Origin: a virus
DNA length: 45,029 nt
Virus record (IMG/VR): IMGVR_UViG_3300023106_000015
Location: 1 to 45,029 of that record
Strand: one strand, 5' to 3'
Each line of letters opens with the position of its first letter. Position 1 is the first letter of the stretch. Made by a program: the position numbers and the translations under genes. The notes below the pieces were generated by a model, which saw nothing but the letters and a program-made list of their open reading frames with translations, searched no databases and was not told the DNA's origin. This document shows positions 17,957 through 27,150 of the stretch, piece by piece.

Positions 17957-20900
17957 ATGGCATACGAAGAACAGATCCCATCTGCACTAGGTGATTTGTC
18001 TGGAACATCTATCAATCCAGGCTATGCTCAAACTGCATTTCCAGGATATCTTACTGGTGCAGACTATCATAATGTAGGTAATACTGCTGGTGCTAGCTGG
18101 TTCGACCCATCTACTTGGGGCGATTCGATTGCTAATATTCCTAAGTTTGCAGCCGTATCTGCTCTCTCAGGCGCTGCGTCTATCTATGATAGTGCGGTTA
18201 CGGTAGGTAACTGGTTTGGTGCAGATGTTAAGATTCGAGATAACCAAGAATGGATCGCATCTCTGGATCAGGATCTGGGACAATATTATTCTGAGAATCG
18301 CCAGTCAGCTGATCTTGCTGGCTTTATCGCTACGAGTATTATTCCTGGCATGGGTGGAGTTAAGATTCTTAATGCCGGACAAGCAGCACTTAAAGCGGCT
18401 AAGAATGCAGGAACACTAGGCGCTAATATGTCTCGTGTGACAGGCATTCTTGCTCCATCTACAGAGAACTTCGTTAAGCTTGCAGCTGCTGATATTAAAG
18501 CATCTCAGACAGTATTCTCTACTCTCAATGGTAATACACTTAAAGCTCTTGCATCTGGAGTACAGCAAAATGTTCTTGAAGGAGCGGCTTTTGAAACCTT
18601 TGTACAGGCGACTATGTTTAAGTCTCCGATACTTGATTCACAAGATAATTGGGATATTGCTAAGAATATTGCAATCGGTGGTGTTCTTGGAGGCGTTGTT
18701 GGAGGAGCATTCGAAGCAGCAAAAACGTTAGGCACTATTAAGTCTGCACGCTATGCTGAAGATTTCAGAATGAAAGACTTTAGCTCAAGGGAAATAGTTC
18801 AACCTGGAACGTCTCCTGCAGATCGTATTATTCTTGGTGCTGAGAATCGTGAACTTACTCCTCTCGCTAAAGCTCCTGAGTTACCTCCTAATCCAACTGC
18901 TGCAGATAAAGCTTTGTATGACGCACAACTAGCTAATGCGCAAGCAGCAATTAATAAGAAAGCTAAACAGATTGATCTAGACGCACGTAAGGCTATGCAT
19001 GAAATGAATGCAGGCGCATCTGATGATCTTATTAATGCTGTTGCTGATACTCAGATTGGTATGACTACTGAGAGAGCTTTATCTAATTGGCATGGTGCTG
19101 TTGAGATTACTCATCCTACAGTTGTAGGGAAGCTAGAAGCAGAAGCTGCTAAGAATGGTACAGGAGATATCTCATCTCGCTGGATTAATCTAGCTGGAGA
19201 GAATTCTGGTATGGTATCTTATGAGATGCCTGCAGTATTGTCTCTTGCAGATAGATTAGGAAAGCGATCTGGATCTATTGCTGAAGCAGTATTGAGTGAA
19301 GTTAAAGGATTTAAATTCAAGCCAGATTCTGTGTGGGATCCACTGCCGTCTTCGACGCAGAAGACTTCCTGGAAAGAAGCTGAAGCTAGGCATATTTGGG
19401 CTGATACAGTAGACGCTAAAAAGCTCTTACCTGATATGTCTATTGGGCAAAATGATATTCCTCTTCTGGAGAGAATGGTTAAAGATGGTCGTACTGATTT
19501 CCGTCTCCAAGGCCGGGGTGGTAAAGAGTATGTATTCGATTCTCCATCTGATGTATTAGTTTATGTAGAACAACGGAAGGATCACATTGCAAATGAGATA
19601 TTGCGCCGTCGTCTTGGTAAAGAAGGTTTGGAAGATCCTGTTGAAACTACTACTGCCGCAATCGCAAAGATTGTGAATGTGGAGCAAGGTTATCTTGAGG
19701 GAACTCGTGATGCTCTCAATTCTAAAAAGGGTCTATTTGCTTGGCAAGATCAAACTGCCGCACATCAAGCAGATCTTATTAACCGCGGTTTGCTGGGTGC
19801 TAATGATCCCGTTACTCCTATTTATCTTAAGCCTAAAGTTGCTAAGGTAAATTATAAGATTGATTCAGATATTAATTCTGATGGTCATGTGCTAGATGGA
19901 ATGACTTGGATTAAATCTCAACAGAAGATTGCACACGAAGATGCAAAGAGAGTATTTGCTAAACAAGCCGGTGAAGATATCTCAGATCGTGTAGGAGATA
20001 TTAAGCTTGAACAACTTCTTCGTGCTAATTCTGGTGGTGCCGGTGCTGGCTTATTTACTTTTGCAAAATCTAAGTATGGCGCCCTAGAATCTGAGATGCA
20101 AAAGCTAGGTGGCGTATCTAAAGATTTGCAAATTACTGCTAGGCGTGAAGTAGATAATAAGATGCAAGCAAGCTTGTATGCCTTAGAATCTAATAAGGAA
20201 GCTGCTATTGAGTGGTCTAGTGTGAATCAGCTTCTCTCTAAAACATCTGAGGATTATGTATTTGATACGAATAATATTCTAGGTCTTGGTAAAGATACTC
20301 TGATTCCTAAGAAGGTCAGAGATGCTGCAGCTAAGCAAACTGATGATATGGAATTTGATGCAGCTAATATTGCATTACAAGAAGGCGCCCCAGAATATAT
20401 TAAATTCCAGAATTGGGAAACAGCTCAAGCATTCAAAGCACATACAGATCTAAATAGTGCTAAGCAAGTTAATCGTACTGAGAGAAACGCCGCACAAGGT
20501 AAGCAAGATACTCGTGATCCTGAGATTGTCCGGAGTGTGAATCCATCTCCTAAAGACTTCCCGTATTTCGCATTCGTAAAAGATCCACGTGTGACTGGAG
20601 CTGGACACACGACTATGCTTTTTGGGAATACTGAGAAGGAACTACAAGCTCTTATTACTAAAACTAACAGAGAGTTTCCTGAGTACGAAGTGCTAACGAA
20701 AAAGGATACTAAAGACTGGTATGAGGCGCATCAAGGTTACGAATATGAGCGCGGCCTTAATGAGAATTATATTGATGCCTCTATGAAGAGAGAAGGTATT
20801 TATAGCAATTTCTATACTCAGACTGATCCAAAGAAAATTGTCAATGATATTCTTGGATATCACTATCGTGCTGCAGACATGGAAGCTGCTGATCTAATGC

Positions 20901-22861
20901 GCTTGCGGCATGGAGAAGTATTTGATTGGCTAGAGAATCAAGCACAAGGACATTCAGCATTGGAAAGTTCTAAGTTCCAGGGAGGTAAGCTGGAGACGAT
21001 TGCACAAAATGAAAAGAATCCTTATATCTCTTATATTAAAACTGCACTTAATCTCCCTTCGACTCCGACAAGTAATCCGTGGTGGTCGCTGAATAAGTTC
21101 ATTGACACACAAGGATCTAAGGTGGTTGGTCAAGTGAGACAAGCATTTGATTCGGCTGTGTCTCCTGCTGATCTTGCTAATACGAATGCAATCCTACAAA
21201 AATATGGATCACAGACTGCATTGAATTCCGGGAGCGAGGCAGCTCTTATTAATCATACAGCTCCTAAAGCTGAGATATCTAAATTCGTTCGAGGCGCTAA
21301 TGCAATCATGTCCCGATTCACTCTCGGCCTCGATCCTCTTAACGCACTTAACAATGCGATCGGAGCGAATGTCTTGCGTGGAACAGAGCTTGCTCAAATT
21401 ACAAGAGCAATTGGAAAAGGAGACTCTGAGATTGCAGGAGAACTCGCTCAGCTTGCCAAAGTTAAAATTCCAGGAGTAGAAGATTATGTCCTCTCGCCGG
21501 CAAAGCTTATTGGTAGGTCGCTCCAAAGATTTAGCAATGCAGAGACAAGAGCGGCTCTATTGCAAGAATATAAGGGGCAAGGATTTATCCGATCAAGGCT
21601 TGAGCAATTCGCGTCTATACAAGACGACCTCGCATTACATGGAACAGAATCAGTCGGTGAACTCTCTGAAAGACTTGGATCTGCTTTTTCAAAAGCGAAA
21701 GCATTAGCTGGGAAAGGTCTAGACGCAGGTGAGAAATATACTGGCAATAATTTTGCAGAAGAGTTTAATCGCTTTATCTCTGCAGATGTTATGCGTCAGG
21801 TGACAGACTTAGGTCAGAAGCACGGATTGCTTTCAAAGTCTGAATCTCTTTCATACATTAATAATTTCGTCAATCGTGTCGAAGGTAATGTAATTGCTTC
21901 TCAGAGGCCTGGTCTTTTCCAAGGTCCTCTTGGACAGGCTATTGGTTTATTCCAATCATATCAATTCAACATGCTTCAGAACATATTCCGATATGTAGCT
22001 GAAGGTGAGAAGAAAGATCTTGGAATGCTCTTGGGATTACAGGGTACATTTTATGGTCTGCAAGGTACGCCTGGATTTAAATTCCTTAATGACCATGTGG
22101 TAGGAACTCTCTCAGGGAATCAAGAGCATCGAGATATCTATGATATCACACGAGGTATAGCTGGTAAGACTGGTGGAGACTGGTTATTGTATGGTGCTGC
22201 ATCTAATATTATGCAGACTAATCTTTATTCCAGAGGTGATATCAATCCACGAACTCTCACCATTGTTCCAACTAGTCTTGCCGAAGTACCATTCGTTGGT
22301 GGCATGGGTAAAGTATTTGGAACACTGTATGAAACTGCTCAGAAGATTGGTCAAGGTGGAAATGTTTGGGAAACTATTCGCCAAGGTATTGAGCACAATG
22401 GAGTGTCGCGTCCTCTGGCTGGACTAGCTCAAGTGTCTAGAGGTATTACTGGACCAGAAGTATTCTCCACATCTGGAAAAGGAAGTATCTTAGGATCTAA
22501 TGATCTCATGAGTTTGGCGAGTCTCTCACGTCTAGCTGGTGGGCGCCCTCTAGATGAAGCTATTCAGAATGACACTATGTTCTCTATTAATTCCTATGAG
22601 GCAGTAGATAGGAAAAAGAAACAGATGCTAGCTGAGACAATTAAGACAACTCAAGTCCCAGGTCAAGAAGCTTCTGGTGATCAGATAGTTAAATTTGCAG
22701 AACGGTATGCAGAATTAGGTGGTAAACAATCTGGCTTTGCTAAATATATGATGGAGAATTATACAAAAGCAAATACAACTCAAGCAGCAATCATGGCAGC
22801 TAAGCTGTCTAATCCACTAAGCTATAAAATTCAAGCCCTTATGGGCGGAGAGGAAATGTAA
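17957..22861 (+). CDS. Very large internal virion / DNA ejection protein
   Basis: At 1634 residues this is the largest gene. Size and position match the large ejection protein of podoviruses (T7 gp16 role), which forms part of the channel for DNA entry. The N-terminal 270 residues contain short hydrophobic, glycine-rich stretches (FIATSIIPGMGG about 124-135; IAIGGVLGGVVGGAFE about 235-250) that could enter a membrane. The middle is long charged helices, and the C-terminal quarter is more hydrophobic (GPLGQAIGLFQSYQFNMLQ). I looked for a transglycosylase active site and did not find one. Confidence 0.7.
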   Translation: MAYEEQIPSALGDLSGTSINPGYAQTAFPGYLTGADYHNVGNTAGASWFDPSTWGDSIANIPKFAAVSALSGAASIYDSAVTVGNWFGADVKIRDNQEWIASLDQDLGQYYSENRQSADLAGFIATSIIPGMGGVKILNAGQAALKAAKNAGTLGANMSRVTGILAPSTENFVKLAAADIKASQTVFSTLNGNTLKALASGVQQNVLEGAAFETFVQATMFKSPILDSQDNWDIAKNIAIGGVLGGVVGGAFEAAKTLGTIKSARYAEDFRMKDFSSREIVQPGTSPADRIILGAENRELTPLAKAPELPPNPTAADKALYDAQLANAQAAINKKAKQIDLDARKAMHEMNAGASDDLINAVADTQIGMTTERALSNWHGAVEITHPTVVGKLEAEAAKNGTGDISSRWINLAGENSGMVSYEMPAVLSLADRLGKRSGSIAEAVLSEVKGFKFKPDSVWDPLPSSTQKTSWKEAEARHIWADTVDAKKLLPDMSIGQNDIPLLERMVKDGRTDFRLQGRGGKEYVFDSPSDVLVYVEQRKDHIANEILRRRLGKEGLEDPVETTTAAIAKIVNVEQGYLEGTRDALNSKKGLFAWQDQTAAHQADLINRGLLGANDPVTPIYLKPKVAKVNYKIDSDINSDGHVLDGMTWIKSQQKIAHEDAKRVFAKQAGEDISDRVGDIKLEQLLRANSGGAGAGLFTFAKSKYGALESEMQKLGGVSKDLQITARREVDNKMQASLYALESNKEAAIEWSSVNQLLSKTSEDYVFDTNNILGLGKDTLIPKKVRDAAAKQTDDMEFDAANIALQEGAPEYIKFQNWETAQAFKAHTDLNSAKQVNRTERNAAQGKQDTRDPEIVRSVNPSPKDFPYFAFVKDPRVTGAGHTTMLFGNTEKELQALITKTNREFPEYEVLTKKDTKDWYEAHQGYEYERGLNENYIDASMKREGIYSNFYTQTDPKKIVNDILGYHYRAADMEAADLMRLRHGEVFDWLENQAQGHSALESSKFQGGKLETIAQNEKNPYISYIKTALNLPSTPTSNPWWSLNKFIDTQGSKVVGQVRQAFDSAVSPADLANTNAILQKYGSQTALNSGSEAALINHTAPKAEISKFVRGANAIMSRFTLGLDPLNALNNAIGANVLRGTELAQITRAIGKGDSEIAGELAQLAKVKIPGVEDYVLSPAKLIGRSLQRFSNAETRAALLQEYKGQGFIRSRLEQFASIQDDLALHGTESVGELSERLGSAFSKAKALAGKGLDAGEKYTGNNFAEEFNRFISADVMRQVTDLGQKHGLLSKSESLSYINNFVNRVEGNVIASQRPGLFQGPLGQAIGLFQSYQFNMLQNIFRYVAEGEKKDLGMLLGLQGTFYGLQGTPGFKFLNDHVVGTLSGNQEHRDIYDITRGIAGKTGGDWLLYGAASNIMQTNLYSRGDINPRTLTIVPTSLAEVPFVGGMGKVFGTLYETAQKIGQGGNVWETIRQGIEHNGVSRPLAGLAQVSRGITGPEVFSTSGKGSILGSNDLMSLASLSRLAGGRPLDEAIQNDTMFSINSYEAVDRKKKQMLAETIKTTQVPGQEASGDQIVKFAERYAELGGKQSGFAKYMMENYTKANTTQAAIMAAKLSNPLSYKIQALMGGEEM

Positions 22862-22863
22862 TC

Positions 22864-24324
22864 ATGGCAATTAATGATCGTCCAAGTGACTCGTTAGGTT
22901 TCTCATATATTGATCAATTGCAATATAACTCTGCAGGTATTCCACCACTTAGGAATTTTACTGCTTATCGCTTACGCGGTGAAGTAGGCGAAGGTAAAAG
23001 AGCATTTGTTTTAATTCATACTGGGTATGACAGGACTGGTAACTGGACCAGAGATGGAGCTAATATTGGTGGGCAAACTAATCCTGATGGATATGTTGGT
23101 ACTTCTGCAGATGTAATTGGAACTAAGATTACTTGGGTGCCTACTAATGCAGGAGGCTATGTTATTCCTCCGATGGTAGTTCCTATTGTTTTACCTGCGC
23201 CAGTTCCTAGTACACCTCTGGCTAATACTTATTATAACAACTCTCCTGATACACTAGCTTTCCGGAATATGCTTTCTGGTGTCCTTGCTGGAACATCTCG
23301 AACTTTTGTTATGGAAGGTGATTCTACCACAGCAGGCGTAGGCGCAGGCACAAGTGGAATTATTGGTGCTTACGCTAATACTTATGCCAGTAAGCTAGCT
23401 ACTGAACTTGTTGCTGCAGGATATAATGCTAACAATGATGCTATTTTCGGTAGCCAGTTCGTATCAGGAACTGCTACTCCGTACTCTCAATACAATCCAA
23501 AGCTACAACTTACGGGTGCTTGGGTTGTTAATACGGCCCTGGTACCAGGTTATCAACCTTGGACTGTTGGGGCTGCTGGAGCTAAGTTCACTGGTGCGTG
23601 GGGAAGTCGTATTTATAATGCAGTGGATGTGTATTATATTCAGTTTGCTTCTAACGGCACAGTAAACGCTAGTGTCGATGGTGGTGCTACTATTCAGAAT
23701 ATTGATATGTCTGGTACGTCAGGCCCTGTACGAAAAGTTACAGTTCCTGTTCCTCGTGGAGCACATGCGTCTTTTGATCTTACAACTACTTCAACGTCAC
23801 CGGTATATATTATTGGCATTGTTCCACGTGATACCACAGTGGGTGAAATTAATATTATTCAGTGGGGCTTCTCTGGTGCATTGACTGCTAGTCAGGCTAC
23901 TACCACTAACCAGTATAGTCCGTCTAATGCTGCAATGCTTGCGCTGGTTGCTGCTGATATGGTAATCTTTCAGTCTACTATTAATGATGCAAGGACTGCT
24001 AATAATACTCCGGACGCTACTTATAAGGCTAACCTTAACACGATTACGGCAGCCTGGATTACCTCTGGTGCTAGGATTATGTTGATGAGTGGTATTCCAT
24101 CTAGTCTTGCAGATACTACTCTGGCTAAACGCAATTCGATTAAACAACAAGTTGCCGATGTTGCTAGTGAGAAGTCTTTGGTGTATATTGATTTCGATGC
24201 TAGGTGTGTAAGTTACGATGCGTTGACTGCTAAAGGTTGGACAGCAGGCGATGGCTTGCACGGTAACATTCCTTGCTATGCTGATGAAGCCCAGTGGCTG
24301 GGTCAAATCATTCGTAACATGTAA
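22864..24324 (+). CDS. Tail protein with SGNH/GDSL hydrolase domain
   Basis: This 486-residue protein has an N-terminal beta-rich region (1-125) and a C-terminal SGNH hydrolase. Block I is VMEGDSTTAG with the nucleophile S154, the block III asparagine is in STIND (N374), and the catalytic Asp/His pair is in GDGLHGN (D463, H466). A carbohydrate-binding-like beta insertion lies between blocks I and III (about 215-335). In phage tails such domains deacetylate surface polysaccharides. Here it probably trims O-acetyl groups of the host capsule or O-antigen; the substrate is inferred. Confidence 0.75.
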   Translation: MAINDRPSDSLGFSYIDQLQYNSAGIPPLRNFTAYRLRGEVGEGKRAFVLIHTGYDRTGNWTRDGANIGGQTNPDGYVGTSADVIGTKITWVPTNAGGYVIPPMVVPIVLPAPVPSTPLANTYYNNSPDTLAFRNMLSGVLAGTSRTFVMEGDSTTAGVGAGTSGIIGAYANTYASKLATELVAAGYNANNDAIFGSQFVSGTATPYSQYNPKLQLTGAWVVNTALVPGYQPWTVGAAGAKFTGAWGSRIYNAVDVYYIQFASNGTVNASVDGGATIQNIDMSGTSGPVRKVTVPVPRGAHASFDLTTTSTSPVYIIGIVPRDTTVGEINIIQWGFSGALTASQATTTNQYSPSNAAMLALVAADMVIFQSTINDARTANNTPDATYKANLNTITAAWITSGARIMLMSGIPSSLADTTLAKRNSIKQQVADVASEKSLVYIDFDARCVSYDALTAKGWTAGDGLHGNIPCYADEAQWLGQIIRNM

Positions 24325-24346
24325 GATGTAATATAAGGAATATATA

Positions 24347-24712
24347 ATGCCTAGCTCATTTCAATTAGGTGCGTTCCAGCAAACAGGTATGGGAGGTCCA
24401 GGAATTGCGCCTCCTAATATTACCACTCTTGCTGGTGCGGCAAGGACTGTAACTGGTACTGATAATATTGGTGCAAATGATTTCACTATTCTAGCTGATG
24501 CATCTGGAGGTGCGTTTACTGAGACACTTCCTGCTGCAGTATCATATCCAAATAGGATTTTCAATATTAAAAAGATTGATGCATCAGCAAATGTGGTTAC
24601 AGTAGGTGTGACAGGAGGTAATACTATTGATGGCGTAGGGAGTAAGACTCTTACCGTGCAATATCAGAGTATCATGGTGCAATCTAATGGGGCCAATTGG
24701 TTTGTGATATGA
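24347..24712 (+). CDS. Small tail/virion protein with beta-rich C-terminus
   Basis: This 121-residue protein has an AAGGAATAT ribosome site. After a glycine/proline-rich start, residues 38-121 form a beta-rich unit (FNIKKIDASANVVTVGV, TIDGVGSKTLTVQYQSIMV, NGANWFVI) that recurs as the C-terminal module of many phage fibres and capsid-attached proteins. Standing alone, it may cap or decorate the neighbouring tail protein. Confidence 0.6.
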   Translation: MPSSFQLGAFQQTGMGGPGIAPPNITTLAGAARTVTGTDNIGANDFTILADASGGAFTETLPAAVSYPNRIFNIKKIDASANVVTVGVTGGNTIDGVGSKTLTVQYQSIMVQSNGANWFVI

Positions 24713-24725
24713 CAGGAAACATAAT

Positions 24726-25043
24726 ATGACATACCTAGTACCTAGAACAGCATTCGTTTCCAAGATGGTTCCATCTACTGGAAGCACTATTAGTATTCCT
24801 GCACAAGATACTCCTAGCATTATTGCTATGATTAATAATGTAGGATTGTTGCTTGCGCTTACTATTAATTTGCCTGTAGGTGCTAGTCCTGGTCAAATAT
24901 TGCGAGTGACATTTAATGGCGCTATCACTGCCGTTATCTGGGGCGGTGCTGCTAACAATGGTGGATTGACTGCAGCATTAGGCGGAGGTTATGTTGTGTT
25001 TGTTTGGGATGACACAAATAATATCTGGCGTAGATGTGGATAA
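24726..25043 (+). CDS. Small tail-tip-like protein
   Basis: This 105-residue protein follows with an AGGAAACAT ribosome site. It is beta-rich, with a glycine-rich centre (WGGAANNGGLTAALGGGYV) and a final FVWDDTNNIWRRCG, again resembling fibre-tip modules. It appears to be a second short partner of the SGNH tail protein. No enzymatic residues are evident. Confidence 0.55.
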   Translation: MTYLVPRTAFVSKMVPSTGSTISIPAQDTPSIIAMINNVGLLLALTINLPVGASPGQILRVTFNGAITAVIWGGAANNGGLTAALGGGYVVFVWDDTNNIWRRCG

Positions 25044-25046
25044 GAT

Positions 25047-25121
25047 ATGATTACATTTATCTTTGGATTCATTCTAGGTGCTGTGATAGGAATAGCACTC
25101 TGGACATTAGCAGGTAAATAG
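25047..25121 (+). CDS. 24-residue membrane peptide (candidate small gene)
   Basis: The frame ATG...TAG encodes MITFIFGFILGAVIGIALWT followed by LAGK, a single membrane span with small-residue (GxxxG-like) spacing and a lysine at its cytoplasmic-type end. It has GGATAAG just upstream of its ATG and is the last gene before the late terminator. Tiny hydrophobic genes of this kind recur in phages and may aid lysis or membrane modification, but the role is unknown. The good ribosome site and clean hydrophobicity argue against chance. Confidence 0.55.
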   Translation: MITFIFGFILGAVIGIALWTLAGK

Positions 25122-25133
25122 TATAGACGTAAA

Positions 25134-25167
25134 AAAGCCCTCTTGGATATTACTCCTTGAGGGCTTT
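25134..25167. terminator. Bidirectional terminator between late and early modules
   Basis: The stem AAAGCCCTC/GAGGGCTTT (9 bp) is preceded by an A run and followed by TATTTATT, so it can stop plus-strand late transcripts and, read the other way, minus-strand early transcripts that end at 25170. Three further pairs (GGA/TCC) can form inside the 16-base loop. The stop codon of the last minus-strand gene lies beside its outer edge. Confidence 0.9.
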
Positions 25168-25169
25168 AT

Positions 25170-25367
25170 TTATTCTGGAAGCTTTGTAAATGCTGGCAAG
25201 ACATTATTTGCTAACCATTTCTGTCCTTCTTCAGTCAGTAACTTAGCTGCCTCTTCTCTGTTCTCTATTACAAAAGATGTGATTCGTAATCCAACAAGAA
25301 GCTGACCTACTCTAACTTGTCTTAATTGAATCTCTCTTGTTCGTGGACTGTAAAGATTGATAAGCAT
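25170..25367 (-). CDS. Hypothetical protein, last gene of the early strand
   Basis: This 65-residue protein is mixed beta then helix (RVGQLLVGLRITSFVIENRE, then EEAAKLLTEEGQKWLANNVL). I recognise no family. The ribosome site is poor. It abuts the shared terminator and starts seven bases after the preceding stop, consistent with the end of a polycistronic message. Confidence 0.5.
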   Translation of the reverse strand: MLINLYSPRTREIQLRQVRVGQLLVGLRITSFVIENREEAAKLLTEEGQKWLANNVLPAFTKLPE

Positions 25368-25373
25368 ATATTT

Positions 25374-25598
25374 CTAGCACGAGATTACAAAGTGCATTTT
25401 ATTTGGATCATCTGCACATTGAACTGGATTAGCTTCAGGGCGCTTTTCATCACAGCGATGCACGTGACTCCAACCATTTGTAGTTCCACACGGTTCAATT
25501 TCATTAGCTCGTTTAACAAGCTCTTCGTCCGTGATATCTTTAGGTGCACAGAAGATAGCATTGAAGAGGCGTACCTTGGTACAAATTACATCTGACAT
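25374..25598 (-). CDS. Hypothetical cysteine-rich small protein
   Basis: I chose the ATG at 25598 because AAGGAG lies six bases before it, giving 74 residues; a longer frame to 25721 would run over the neighbouring gene. Six cysteines (6, 17, 37, 49, 61, 74) and two histidines suggest metal binding, though no standard zinc-finger spacing is seen. The motif ITDEELVKRANEIEPCGTTN is distinctive. Function unknown. Confidence 0.6.
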   Translation of the reverse strand: MSDVICTKVRLFNAIFCAPKDITDEELVKRANEIEPCGTTNGWSHVHRCDEKRPEANPVQCADDPNKMHFVISC

Positions 25599-25608
25599 TT
25601 CTAACTCC

Positions 25609-25887
25609 TTATTGTAACGGCAAAATCTTCTGAGCTTCTGGCATAATACGCTTATTCTTCTCAAGCCTCTTCTGTAATTCTCCACAAATTTTTGCAATAT
25701 CTTCTGGCATATATTCTCCATCCAGAATCAGATCACAGTATGCAGCGATGTGTCCAATACGTTCTGCGAAAGAAGTATCAGTTGGAAGATCATGTAAGAT
25801 CTTTCGTAGCGGTTCGTGAAGTCCATTAGCAAGTTCTCGATTAAGAGCGATTACTTCTTCTGGATAAAAATCCATTGACCAAGGCAT
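25609..25887 (-). CDS. Hypothetical helical protein
   Basis: This 92-residue protein has an AAAGGAGAA ribosome site. It is mostly helical and acidic in the first two thirds (FYPEEVIALNRELANGL, DTSFAERIGHIAAYCDLIL) and basic in the final helix (GELQKRLEKNKRI). No domain recognised. It is closely spaced with both neighbours in the early operon. Confidence 0.65.
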   Translation of the reverse strand: MPWSMDFYPEEVIALNRELANGLHEPLRKILHDLPTDTSFAERIGHIAAYCDLILDGEYMPEDIAKICGELQKRLEKNKRIMPEAQKILPLQ

Positions 25888-25890
25888 AGT

Positions 25891-26082
25891 TTATTCTCCT
25901 TTCATATTCTTAATAACTAAAGACCTAGGCTCACAGAACAATGCACCTTCTCCAGGTTCTTCTAGTTCAATCATAACCATAGGTCCATGGAGTTCAATTT
26001 TAGCTACGTAACGAAATACGTGATAAGCGCCGTCTGAAGATACTACAGTACATTCAGTCTTTTTGTTTTTAATTTCGATCAT
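25891..26082 (-). CDS. Hypothetical small beta-rich protein
   Basis: This 63-residue protein follows the exonuclease by two bases and uses AAGGAATAATT as ribosome site, overlapping the exonuclease stop. It is a compact series of strands (ECTVVSSDGAYHVFRYVAKI, PMVMIELEE). No family recognised. Confidence 0.65.
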   Translation of the reverse strand: MIEIKNKKTECTVVSSDGAYHVFRYVAKIELHGPMVMIELEEPGEGALFCEPRSLVIKNMKGE

Positions 26083-26084
26083 AA

Positions 26085-26738
26085 TTATTCCTTTACGTTT
26101 GTCGATTGGTTAATATCAAGATTACGAATATTCTTTAAACTAATATTCCCGTGACTTGCTTCTACTTGCATTTCATCTAGCCTATCCAAAATCCATTCAA
26201 TCCGTTTCCCCTGGCTAATTGCATCTTCCAGTGCGTCATGCTTAACAAGTGGTGCATATTTAGGATATTCAATATCCAAATACTTACACACATCATTTAG
26301 TGTCCGTGTATTCTGACCTACATAATACTTAAATGGATATGATCCATGGGCTGCATAGTATGCATTCTTAAGCCATGTGATATCTTGTTCACCTTTAGTA
26401 TAAATCTTAAGATCATTTAGATTTCCATCTCCACATACTTCTAGGCACCAGATATGGAAAGAAGAGAGAGCAGAAGATAGATCAATGACTCCACCAAATA
26501 CAATAGATCGAGTTGATTCATCTTGTGTACTCCACCATTCCATAGTTCCTTTATCTACATGAAGACCAAATGCTTCAGAAGATTTAGGATTGATATGGAT
26601 ATTAAAAGGTTTATGTGCTAGAATTGGATCAGAATGGTTATTGATAACACATGCTCCGATCTGAATGATTGCTGCATTATCTTCTAAAGACATTGTTTCT
26701 AGATCTAGAGAGATACGTGTGATTTTAGACTTATGCAT
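26085..26738 (-). CDS. DEDDh 3'-5' exonuclease (Rv2179c/RNase T-like)
   Basis: This 217-residue protein has all five residues of a DnaQ-fold DEDDh exonuclease: D12 and E14 in ISLDLETMS, D119 in GEQDITWLK, and H167 and D172 in VKHDALEDA. The AIIQIGACVI strand after the first motif and NTRTLNDVCKYL before the last are typical of the group that includes the Rv2179c-like exoribonucleases. It may recycle nucleotides from RNA or DNA or process ends. It overlaps the MazG-like gene by 8 bases, so the two are probably co-translated. Confidence 0.85.
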   Translation of the reverse strand: MHKSKITRISLDLETMSLEDNAAIIQIGACVINNHSDPILAHKPFNIHINPKSSEAFGLHVDKGTMEWWSTQDESTRSIVFGGVIDLSSALSSFHIWCLEVCGDGNLNDLKIYTKGEQDITWLKNAYYAAHGSYPFKYYVGQNTRTLNDVCKYLDIEYPKYAPLVKHDALEDAISQGKRIEWILDRLDEMQVEASHGNISLKNIRNLDINQSTNVKE

Positions 26739-27138
26739 TTTTATCTTCTCGTGCGATTGCAGCTTGGTCAGAATAGCTTCCGTCTTTATATCGCACTTTC
26801 AATTTAGCGATATTAGCTTTAATGCATTCTTCTCGTGTGATTTGAAGCATCTGACGCAAACCTGCCATATAGAATTCTAAATCTCCTAGCTCTTCAATCA
26901 CATTAGTTACATCTAACACTTTACCATAACAAGTGTATTTCTTAATTGCATCAATCAATTCACCTGTTTCACCGCCACATCCGAGAAGCATGTGGTCTAG
27001 ATTACTCTGAATAGAGCCACGATCTTTAACTAGATTACAAACAAACTCTTCATATGTAATCCACTTAGCTGACTCGCCATCACGAATCATTGGGAAGACT
27101 TGAGTTTCTGCGATGAGACCATTGTATGGGATAGACAT
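26731..27138 (-). CDS. MazG-like nucleotide pyrophosphohydrolase
   Basis: This 135-residue protein has the all-alpha NTP-pyrophosphatase signature: GGETGELID (E57, E60) and VIEELGDLEFY (E83, D86) supply the metal ligands, and the end shows the KLKVRYKDGSYSD motif common in this phage group. Such enzymes hydrolyse NTPs or dNTPs to monophosphates, and phage versions are proposed to alter (p)ppGpp or nucleotide pools. The ribosome site is TAGGAATAT. Coupling to the exonuclease downstream suggests nucleotide turnover. Confidence 0.85.
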   Translation of the reverse strand: MSIPYNGLIAETQVFPMIRDGESAKWITYEEFVCNLVKDRGSIQSNLDHMLLGCGGETGELIDAIKKYTCYGKVLDVTNVIEELGDLEFYMAGLRQMLQITREECIKANIAKLKVRYKDGSYSDQAAIAREDKNA

Positions 27139-27150
27139 TTATATTCCTAA

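Noticed and set aside
17957-22861. Lytic transglycosylase domain in the large ejection protein
   Set aside because: I looked for the catalytic Glu-Ser and GLMQ-type motifs and did not find a convincing set.
25599-25721. N-terminal extension of the cysteine-rich gene
   Set aside because: It would overlap the 92-residue gene by over 100 bases, while a strong AAGGAG sits just before the internal ATG at 25598.
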